From the NCBI RefSeq assembly GCF_000002985.6, contig NC_003284.9, positions 10,540,001 through 10,604,000 on the forward strand: DNA of 64,000 bases, in the 5' to 3' direction. The notes beneath the pieces are model-generated. The model was not told the DNA's origin. It saw only the letters and a list, made by a program, of their open reading frames with translations, and searched no databases. A program made the position numbers and the translations under genes. The DNA comes from Caenorhabditis elegans. Lineage: Eukaryota > Nematoda > Chromadorea > Rhabditida > Rhabditidae. Each line of letters starts with the position of its first letter. The stretch's first letter is position 1. Of this stretch, positions 50,355-61,100 are shown piece by piece.

Positions 50355-53278
50355 TTACGCGTAAAATTCTTTTGTCGATGCTTTGGTATAACCATACGAG
50401 GCATATGGTCTTGCTTGCTTGGGTTCATCCAATGCGTATGACCCTTCATCTTTTTTCCTGATTCGAAAGACTACAAAGAGCACGAGTAGAATGGCTGTAA
50501 TCACCGCAACGAGAACACCTCCGGCAATAGCTGAAAATATCAAATTAAATCAAATTAAAATAGATAATTCTACAACTTTAAATCTTTTCGTTACTAAAAA
50601 ATAAATAAGCTTTGTGCTTTATTCCAAACATATTTTTATGATCTCAACCCGTAAGGACAACATATAATATCAGTAATGCGATGCATGTAAGAAATATTGC
50701 ATTGTCCTAAATTGAACTTTCTTGGTAGTGAATAATTTCAATAAGAGTTTAATTTTGTAACTAAGTGAAAAAAAATTTTAGTTTTCCTTTCCAACTCACT
50801 AAATCCTTTCAAAACCGTCATCTTCTCTCAAAACCTTTCATTCAAAAGGTTCCCCTTTTCCTCACAGACACTTCCTCCACTCAGTGTCATAAAATCAAAT
50901 ATGCACAAAATGCGACCCTTGACCTTGCCTTCCTTCTTTCTTCAGCGGCTTCCGTCCCACCATCCCGAACCTCAGGCCCTTTTTCTCAAGAGAATAGAGC
51001 TGGGGCTCCTTTGTTAGATGTGGGATGCTGCTCAGATTTTGATAACCACAAAAGAAGAAAGCATAGCAAGTTTTGAGAAGAGATGTCAACTTTACTGAAC
51101 AATTCGTCTTTCCCCACATTTTGAGACACGCGTCATAAGGGGTCTATGTTTTCTTTAAAAACCCATTTCAAGGCATCTGTACTTCCTCACAAAAGGCAGT
51201 AAACACAAAAAAGTTTGTTCAAAGCAAGTGTTGTGGAAAGAAAAAAACTAAACATCTCTTCCTACATTTTTGCGCCAAAATAGAAAACTTGAGAAGTGTC
51301 TCGTTCAGTGGCACTCATATATAATTTGGACCCATCTTGATCCTCATCATCATCATCATCTCTCCGTTTTCAATAATATAATTTCTGGCGTGTCATTCAC
51401 CAATACTTGTTGGTTTCTTTCAATAAGAAAGAAGAGCTCTCATCGTCTTCCCACCAGGAATAATTAGACACATGGGGGAAAGAAGAGTATGTGTGGTGGT
51501 GCATCATTCATACGAAGGGGTCCCCATTCTGTGACACAAGCACAAGAAGACGAAGAAGAGGCCACGCCATCTGTCATTAAGAAACAGCTCGACAACAAAC
51601 TAGCACATCCTCGAGCTGTACACATTGATTGATAGACTGGTCGCGAAAAATGGACGGGATGAGTGTCCGGAATGCAAAAAGTATGCATACTTTTATGCAA
51701 GTCTCATATTTTTGTGTATATTTGCCCATCCGGAACAGACGGAACGGATAGGCTTGAGGCAGCATATTCCCCCGGAATACAGTGGCCGAATATATTGAAT
51801 GCAACCGTGTTGCCTTCGATTGACGAGAAGACATCAATTTATCATCTCGCAACAAATCATTCGCCGACGCCATCACACTGACCGGGCGATTTATGTACAT
51901 TTGCATCTGCTCCCACTAATGATAGTTACACTCCGGACGATCAAAGGTCCCAATGCAAAATTAATTGAAATGAGTTTTGCTTCACACATACCTGCATAGA
52001 AGCCATTTGCCAGTGTCTCATGGAATGGCGAGAATGGTCCAGATGAGATGGTTGATGTGACCATTGGTGGCTGCTGTCGAGGTGGATTTGTGGCTGCTGA
52101 CCTTGGCGTTCTGGAAAATTGAAAATTAAATTGGCTGCTAGATGTTTTCGGGGATTTGTTGATTGACAAGATAATTAATACATTTCTAGATGCATAAATC
52201 CTGGGCCCTGGAGGGCATTAGAATAGTTTTGTTTTTTGTTCAAATGAAAAACATACGAGGTGGTAGCTACAACAATAGGTCGATACGTTGTTGTAGTAGT
52301 AGTTGTGAAGAAATCTTCATCATTATGAATATTCTCATCAGCAAAATCTTCTTCATCATCCTCATCATCTTCATCCTCATCTTCATCATCGTCCTCGTCC
52401 TCCTCGACCTTGATCTCCTTGTCGTTTGCCGCTGGCTTAGGCTTGGGCTGAACAGGAGGCTTGAAGCTCTGAAGAATGAAAGATTGCGGTAAAACACATC
52501 AAAAGAAAAAGCCGACACAAACCGCTGTAGTAGTAGGTACCGTTGTCGGCTTTGCAGTCACAACAGCATGGCTTGGAGATGTAACCTTGTCCGATTTTGT
52601 GGTAGCTGAAGATGGCGGCTTGCCTAAAAAAGGTTTTCAAATTTGTCTGTCACAGATTGAAAACTGCAAGCGGCGCACACAATTAAATTTGCATCTGGAC
52701 TAACGCTTTTCTAACAGGATTTCTCACAGTTGTCAAGAACAATTCAAAATACCCACCTGACCCATGGACATCATCACCGTCTTCGTCGTCGGTTGGGTAG
52801 CCGGATCCATTGACTTCGATGTCTGCTAACCTGCCGGGAATGTTTGCACTTCCTTCGACCTGCTGCAAAAGTTTCAAATTATTCATATTGCCAATATTAT
52901 TATTATATTATTTAAATAAATATTATTCGTTATTATTATTAATATTATTATTTATGTTACGCGCGCTCCATCGCCCATTATATCTGTTTGAATAATGCAA
53001 ATATTTTGGTGCGCATTTGCCGCGCTTCAGATTCGAGCCTGCTTTGCGCAAACAAAAAGTGCGCTGGTGAATGAATTTCGTAGTATCGTATTGTAACATT
53101 ATGATAAATTTATATAATAACTTACTTCAGATATTCCATTTTTCAAGCTTTTCGTAGAAATAGTTGACGAAGGGACCACTTTCGTTTTTGCTTGATTTGC
53201 GGCGAAAGCTTGTGTAGATAAGGATAGGAGAATGAGGACCGAGTAAGTCGACAGGCAGAAATTGAGTTTCAGAATCAT
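50355..53278 (-). CDS. sdn-1: syndecan SDN-1, heparan sulfate proteoglycan
   Basis: Cell-surface heparan sulfate proteoglycan used in neural migration and axon guidance. Exon 1 (53278-53126) encodes signal peptide MILKLNFCLSTYSVLILLSL and 51 residues; exon 2 (52862-52757) starts QVEGSANIPGR. Counting from the ATG places two Ser-Gly glycosaminoglycan sites in acidic context at Ser71 (EVNGSGYPTDDED) and Ser86 (DDVHGSG), which agrees with the sites I remember for SDN-1. A T/P-rich exon, an exon with a long Asp/Glu tract (52470-52260), and a Pro-rich exon (52112-51995) follow. The last exon (about 50530-50355) has the membrane helix AGGVLVAVITAILLVLFVVF and the conserved syndecan tail: RIRKKDEGSYALDEPK (C1) and C-terminal KEFYA, the PDZ-binding C2 motif. 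The intron 51990-50535 holds GC-richer blocks at 51460-51640 and 50790-51080 that may be regulatory. Confidence 0.95.
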
Positions 53279-55300
53279 ATTGTCTTGTTGGTGTAATCAC
53301 CTGACCGGCATCTCTTTGGAAACTCTCTTTACCCCTGAAAAAGCAATTGGTGTTGTGGTGGAGGAGGAAAAGGTTGAGTGGAACGGCAAAATGAAAACAG
53401 AGGAAATGGCGGTGTACGGCAAAAGGGTTCTAAAAGAAAAGGGGGTTATCGTAAATTTGGATTGGTAGTGGTACAATGACAGAATAGGGAATATAACAAT
53501 TGGAGAATTGAAAGAGGTGGAGTAAAACGAGTAAAACGATACAAACGGTGAACCCGAGAAAAGACAAAATGGTATTTACAGCATTGGTGAGAAAAAGGAG
53601 AAAATGAAGAAAAATAAGAGTTTGAGATATTGATGAAGACAGCAAAAAGCTATAAAAACTATTCTCTCCTCGCCGTGTGTCTATCTGTGTATGTGTTGAT
53701 TAAAAAACGAGAAAAAAGGAGAAAACAGACTGGGAAAGAAAGTATTACTCAACAGCAAGGAGAAGAAAGTAACGGGACGTTAGGGGTGACTGGTCAAGTA
53801 AGTCGAAAAGGGTAGCAGTAGAGGGTAAGCGGATAAATTAAAGAGAGCCGACGAAGAGGGTAAAGCCCTCCGCGAGTGGACCCTCCCGACCGCAGTGCGT
53901 AATGAGATGGGCAAGCAAGCCACGGGTGTCTTGTCTCTCTCCGACTCTCCCTATCTCGGCTTTTTCTTTTCTTGCCCTCAACAAATTTCGTGTCGAAACC
54001 TTTGCGTCCTGCCAGCCTAGATGACCCTCCATGAAATTAGAAGAAGCACTTCTGCGCCAGACAGAATGGAGCGTAGTGATGTTTGAGGATCATCATGGGA
54101 AAGGTAACATCTTCTCAGGATGCAGAAAAGGGAGAGAGAGTTATAGGATCGAAAGTGAAACAAAACAAAGGAAACGGAATCAGATAACACCCCGGGACGG
54201 GAGAGGGCAAGTTGCGCCTAGTATGCGCCTCCCAGATGATGACCTCGTTTAGGACTGCTTCCGTTTTATATATCCCTGGTCTCGTGATTATCACTGATTG
54301 TAAACATAGAAGGGCAACTTTTGAAACATATACAAACTTTCTTGCTGAAAATTTACTTTGTCGGAAAATAATGAAATTTAAATTTAACTGAATTGTGAAT
54401 ATCAAAAGTTTTAATTTTCAATAAACTTTTAAAACATATGTTCGTTGAGAATGTGGAACTTATAATTTGAATTTCGTCTAGAAACATTTGACCGTATAAC
54501 AGAAATAAATAAACAAAGATTTAAATTAAACTAAGTAAAAAATGAACGTTTTGAACAAGTTAACCAATTTCTTTGTTCTCACTTTACTTTTGAAAAGCAA
54601 TTACTGTTAATTCAACAATTCTAAAGTTGTTGTGCAAAAGCAGTAACGTAATAGAGAATAGTTTGTGAATGTATAGATGGTCAAAACAAATCTCTTATTC
54701 AAATACATTCCCCGGCTAAGAGAAAAACTCTTGAGACGAGACGAGAAGCTCTGAGAGCTCGTGTGAGTTACTGAACCTACTTCTTCAAATTACTATTGCC
54801 AAAAAGCTTGCCTCGAGGCAAAAAAAAACTCGGATCTTTCCTCTCTTTTCATCAAATAGGAAGGGGCCAACGAAATGAGAAAAGAGCAGTAAGGCGCGCA
54901 CAAATTGCATTTGGTTTGGTGTTCGTAGCATCCGCATCACATACGCATACACCGAATTTCGCTTCTACTGCTCCGCATCCGAACAAATTTAAAAGGGTGT
55001 ACGCCCTGCCGGCAACGGAAAGAGGCGGACTTGTGACACAGATGCCATATGAAACGCAGAAAGAGCAAAGTTATTCAGGGGCCACGATACCAGTTTTTGA
55101 GGGCGGATATGTGAATGAACGTAGGAATGCCCTCTTTCAATCACATCGGTTGGATCGGATCGATTGACGATAATTCACGCGGAAAATTGAGACGTGACAA
55201 GTTAATGCGGTAGTTGATGAGTAGAAGGAGAGTACTGAAGAAGAAATTGAATAGGAAAAGGTGAGAGGAAGAGACAGGTTATATCCGTTCATCAAGTTTT
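53279..55300 (-). promoter_or_regulatory. sdn-1 proximal upstream region
   Basis: No supported gene. 53300-53830 is purine-rich on the plus strand (pyrimidine-rich in the sdn-1 sense). GC-richer blocks at 53830-54260 and 54700-55170 look like promoter or enhancer DNA rather than coding: the 123-codon frame at 54796 has no family and no coding-like splicing. Confidence 0.4.
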
Positions 55301-58150
55301 TATTGTGTCATTTAATTGGTTTTGAGTGATGTGGAAAAATTAAAAATTTTAGGGTTAATTTAGGGTTAAACTGTATTTTAGGGTTAAACTGTATTTTTTA
55401 ATATTTATCTTGCATCCTTCTAGTCTTGCACTAATTCCTTGCGGACTTATTTTGAGGAGCATTTTAGGGAAAGCTTTATTTGTTCAGAGCAAAAACTAAA
55501 ACGCGTTCAATACGTCATTGAACAGGTCAACAAGTATATCTTATTATGTAGGAGTACTGCAAGCAGATAGATTTTACAAATTATGAATAGGAAGTACAGT
55601 TTTTAGGTTTTCATTTTATTAGTAAGCGGAGTTCAAAATGTTTTTCTCGAATGAATAGAAATATAATAATGTACTAAAAAAGAAAGAAATGACAACCAAA
55701 TCAGCTGGGGATTAAAAGTTTCCAATTCATAAAAAAAAAGTAGCACCGCTTTATAATTTTTTTTATGCCATGTTTTTTTTTCAAATTCAGGTTAGATATT
55801 TTGAGAGTATGTAATATAAAACTGACAAGTTGGCAATTTATTGTCAATTGATACTGATTGTTTCAGTTTAATTTCTGAAAGAAAATTTGGGAACGCAATT
55901 AAAAAAATTGAGAACTTTTCGGCTTTGTGTGTTCCGAATAGTTTATGTTACGTTTTAAATTATAAGGTGTAGTGTTGTTTGAAACAAAAGTTTTGTGGAG
56001 TGCCAAAAATTTAAAGGAGGTTTTGATAATTATTCAAATAACACCTAAAGCTACTATTTTATTCAAATTTCTTCCTTAAGTCTTCAACAAAAACAAAAAA
56101 AAACGATTATACAAATTCTAAACATGAAAAACGACATGTTTCGCCTGAACAGTACCTAAAAGCATCTGCTGCAAATTGAGGCAGATGGCAGTTTCCCCAT
56201 CTGTTCTTTTCTTTTTGCTCTCCAAAAAATTCCAACGCAAATGCTACATAAACTTGAAATAAAGTGAATTCATCCTTCAAATGTGAGAAGCAAATTGAAA
56301 AATATATAGAGAAGATATAGATAAAACTGATCGATGGAAATTTGAAGAAAACGAAAAAAGTGTTTGGGTTTGCTCAGCAGAAGGAAGAAGAAATTTGATG
56401 TCTCTTTTTTGACTGGTGCCCGTTTTTTTTTTCGTTTTAATAGCGACAATTTGGTTATCTAGGATTTGACCAAAAACAGAAAGAAAAATGATTGAACCAG
56501 AGAATAGAAAAAGGAGAATAAAATAGAAAATCGCAATCTCCTTCGGACAGCACAAAAACGGAAACACGCGCAAGGGGCACCAGAGGAGGTAATAAACGGC
56601 CAAAAAAGGCAGAGCGGGATCACACTGCGGTTTCGAGGAAATAGAGAAAAGAGAAAAAAGACGTAGGGTACCCGAGACTCCCGCGATTGATGCGTTTGCG
56701 TGTGTATGTTTGGTGGTAGAGGGCGGTTGAAGGCGAAATGGTATGCAAATGCTTGGCCCTCGCCCCCCTGCGCGCACAACGACGACGTCAACATACACAC
56801 ATACACACGAAAATGCGCTACGTCGTCACCCGCATAAGCGTTCCGAAATTGGCAATGTGTACTTGAAATGGTTAACGGATTAATTGAAAGTTTTGGAAAT
56901 CATTGAAATTAGTTGTTCAATTTATATTGAAGATTTAAAAAGAATTTTAATGACATATGTTCTGTCGTAAACAAAAAACATTTAAAGGGACTTTCGAGAT
57001 TTGAAAGAAAGACGTATTTTGTCAAGATCAGTCAATATTTAAACTAAATTATAACATTTTGCTCACTCGTATTGCTGTTTTAAAGAAAAGGGAACTTTCA
57101 GTAGACAAGCTTTCAACCTTATCAATCTTAGTTCTTGAAATCTGAAACCAAGTTCAAATGAAACAAAAACCCGTCGTGAAAAAGTGAGAAAACAAATGGG
57201 AGAAGTGAGAAATCGCATCTTTTGTTCATATTGCTCTGAAGAAAAAATGAGAAAAAGGGAGACGAGTTTCTCATGAGTGTAAAGTCGTTGGCTTCAACAA
57301 GATGCTGATATCCCACTTGTTGCGGATGACATTTTGAAATTTTTTAAATTAAGGTAAGCATTTCGCAATTGATATCTATAATAGTCACTTGTAAAAGCGG
57401 CGCAAATTTCGCAAGAAGTGAGTTTGACGAAATGAAATATTCAAAATTCAGGAAAAAAAGTTGGGAAACGTGGGAGAGATAGGTGATAACTTAATGCGCG
57501 AAAACGCCCATTACAAGTAGTGAAAGTCAAATATCAGACAAATATTGTTTGGTGGTGAGGAGACAAATAGTCCCAACCCGAAGACGACGGCCCATCTGTT
57601 TTATTAGCATTACGACGAAGACGATCGATCCGAGTAGTGAGCACTCTCTCTCCTTCTTAGCCTCTCCCTTTCTTCAGCCTGCTAATTCATCTCTACCAAG
57701 TCTTTTGTGTCTGCGTCTCCAATTTCTTAGCACTGTCCGAATGGACTCGCGAGGACGGGTTGTCGGGGAGGGAGAAAAAGGTTACCGCAATAGGGTCCAC
57801 TCACTGACCCTCTGCCTCCAATCTGACTCCGTTACGCGCGAAGAAAAGGGAGGACGGGTGATGAAGGAGTGCGTCCATTGGTTGAATTTTACGCTAATAC
57901 ATACAGTTACACACCTCTGAACGGGGTTGTTTGTTGAACAATAACATATAGCCTCAACATTTTTTGGGTTATCACTTATCACTAAAACAAATATGCAGAA
58001 CGAAGTGCAACACTGTTGCCGCTGATAACACCAAAAACCAATGCAAAACGACAAGAGCTGATGCGCATAAATGTTTGAATATCGTACGTACTAGGACCTA
58101 TAATGCTCCAAATACAGGATCTACCTTTTTTCCGCGATTTCAACGGTGAT
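55301..58150. other. intergenic with GC-rich islands
   Basis: AT-rich to 56500, then two islands: 56500-56860 (purine-rich with CA/TG-rich stretch and CGTCGTC/GACGACG motifs) and 57540-57900 (CT-rich). Frames across them are long on both strands but low in complexity, typical of promoter DNA. No spliced gene could be built. Confidence 0.4.
55362..55397. repeat. 18-bp tandem repeat, two copies
   Basis: AGGGTTAAACTGTATTTT occurs twice in direct succession, preceded by a partial copy AGGGTTAATTT at 55351. Confidence 0.85.
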
Positions 58151-61100
58151 TCTATCAAGTTCAAGATTAACATTGACTAAGAAATTATTCTCAAGAAATC
58201 TTTGAATGTTATACTGTAAACTACGACTTACATACGTTTATGAATTTTCAAGATGTGAATATAGAGACGATGTTTCAAGATATCACAAATCATGGTTTGG
58301 TTATCAACAAAATAGTTTGCGTTACGCGCTATCAGGTGAAGCGCCACTGAACACTACCAACTAATGTTTCATGTTGCAAGGCTCAAACCTAAAATTTTTA
58401 AAGAGTGATAATGAAACTGCTAGTTTCAAAAAATGTGCAGTATTTGAAAATTAATGAAAATTTGTACGGAAAGTTTTTTATAAACTCATCCATAATACAG
58501 GGATTCAACTTTCACAATTTTCAAAAGCAAATAATTGAATTACAATAATGCTCAAAAATACAACTTTGGGGCGATCCCCAAAATTAAAAACACCAAGAAA
58601 ATTATAAGAACACATGACGGAATGACCTCTGCTAGACACTGTGAGACATTGTAAGACAGAATGAGTTACGTTTCAAACAGATAAAATCTAGTGAGTACCC
58701 TTACCTCCACCTATCCACTTTTCTTCAACAACCCGAACACTTTTCGCAAAGTGTTTTTTTTATTTCAAAAAAAAATCATTGTTAAACAGATCGATCTAGT
58801 GGAAAGGCACTAGATACTCAAGTAAGCAAAATGGGTGTAACACAAAGAGCCGTTCGAACAGATTGTATCGAGTGGACGGAGGGAGATATATGGTTCGAAT
58901 GACGACACAAAGTGGTATTCTCAGCTGGACACCTACCATCATCTCAGCTATTTCTTTGAATCCGGCCAAACGTCTCATGTATCATAGTGGCTGTCCAAAC
59001 AGTGGCTGTTTTCATAATGAGTAGGAGAAAGAGTCTCGCTGCCCGGAAATTGATAGAGCCATTGATAAATACACACTTCAAATGTACTCAATTATAAATA
59101 GAAAATAGGAAATTGAAAATTTAATGAAAGGTGTTAGATTTGTATAAATCAGATGACGCTCAAAAGCCATAAAATGTATCAATACAAACGAGCGCCAAAT
59201 CTTGCGATTTGATATAAGTTTTAAGAATGGAAATGTTTGAGAGTGGCATAAATTATTGCATTTACTTTCAATATTTTCCATATCTGAATAGTGAAACATT
59301 CTAATTTTGAATATTTAAAATATTCATTGACTAAAATTTGATACCCATTGATTCAGGAACAAAAAATCTGTGTATTTTGAAATAGTCGAACATTTATATT
59401 TTTGAAAAGGAAACAATTTCAAAATGGGAAAAAAGATAGAGTATCGCCAGCTGAGATTTTGTAAAAATATACTCAAAGCAAATGATAATGACGAAAAATC
59501 TAGATACAACCATCTGGTTTGTATTTAGTTTTTAAAGTTTTAGTCATCATTCTGACAAGGTAACACTCTCATACAAATTAAAACTTTTGAAAAACTAGAA
59601 AATTCTTACATGTTCCATACTCTACAATGTTTAAATTCAATTAACAATTTTTAAAACCTTTACTGAACAAAAACTTCAATGTTTCCAAAAAAAAATCGTT
59701 GATTTCAAAGTTTTATTATCAAAATGACAAGATGAAATGTTATCTTGAATTTGCAAAACTATTAATCACCAATCAGCCCACCTCCACTTCCTTCCCCCAT
59801 CACATTCCTATCTTACCAATATTCCGGTTAGTGTCCAAGTTTCTGACTCCAGTTTTTGTGGTTTTGAAATCAATCTTCAATGCGTTAATGTGTTGAAAAC
59901 GTTGTCACCAAGATACAATTTAAAATCACTGACGTTTATTCGTTTATCACAAGCGGCCTTGAAAGACAGAAATAATGACACGTCATAAAATAGCAATTTC
60001 ATTCTCATTCTTGATTTCTCACATGAGACAATAAAAGCGACTTGTCCAGTTCTCCTCAACTAGAGGAAAACAAAGGATTGATGTAACGTTTGCTAGGGCA
60101 GAGCCGTGACTACTTAATCCCTCTTGTCATTTTGCTCGTTATGACAATTATTAATGGCACTGACATACGGCAAACAATCTGTTATATATTTCCTTTGAAT
60201 AATAATTTCCCAAAGTAATCTTTCATGCAAAACGAATCATTTAACGAAAAACAAAATAATAGTATATATAATTCATCAGAAAATGTACAAAGAATGTTTA
60301 CACTGGTATGCAGGAAAAGACGCACAAGAGTTGTTGAACTATAGATTGTCAATGAAAGCTTCACAGAACGCCCCACACACAAAAAACCGCCGGCGTTCGA
60401 TATATTGACAGACACAAAAAGCTCTTGAGAATTGAACAAAAAATGTTTGGTATATTTGATTGAGAGCAAGAAAAAACACGAATCAAGCTCTATTTAGAAA
60501 ACAATATTTTTCATAAATAGTTTGTTTATACCTTATTAGTGCAGAATTATAAGGAAAACTTATTTCAAAGTTGAGTTGCACCAAATAATATTGCTCAAAT
60601 GTATTTGTAGAAAACAATATAAATCGCAAACCATTATTAAAAGTTTTGGAACTCTTCGAACGGCATTTTTGTTAATGTTCAATGTAAGCAATAAAAAAGT
60701 TAAAACTTAATAATTGGTGAAAATCCTTTTTGCTGGTAGAGCAAAAACAAATTTATTTTCTTCCGAATATAACGGTAAATTTTCAGTACATTTATTGAAA
60801 ATTCAGAAACTATGTGTTCTGTTAAATGAGTACTCGCCATTTTAGAGATTAATCGAATTTCCATTGATTTATCCGTTTCAATTAAAATATGGAATAGTGT
60901 TTCCTAAGCCTAAAAATACAAAAACATTCCACACCTTTTTATTTTCAAGCTAAAAATCAACTTTTAAAATGGCGGGGGAATAATACACACTTACCGGTTA
61001 CTGTATATTATTTTCATATTTTCAAATAACCCCCCCCCCCCCCCCCACCGAAACTTGTTGTATATTACTGAGTTTCTAATTTTTATTTCATTAATTTTTT

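Noticed and set aside
54796-55167. 123-codon plus-strand ORF
   Set aside because: It crosses a GC-rich island, has no recognisable domain, and nothing around it suggests a spliced gene.
58865-58905. GGTTCGAATG near 58891 as a possible tRNA B box
   Set aside because: No matching A box or acceptor stem upstream; the downstream sequence does not close a stem.
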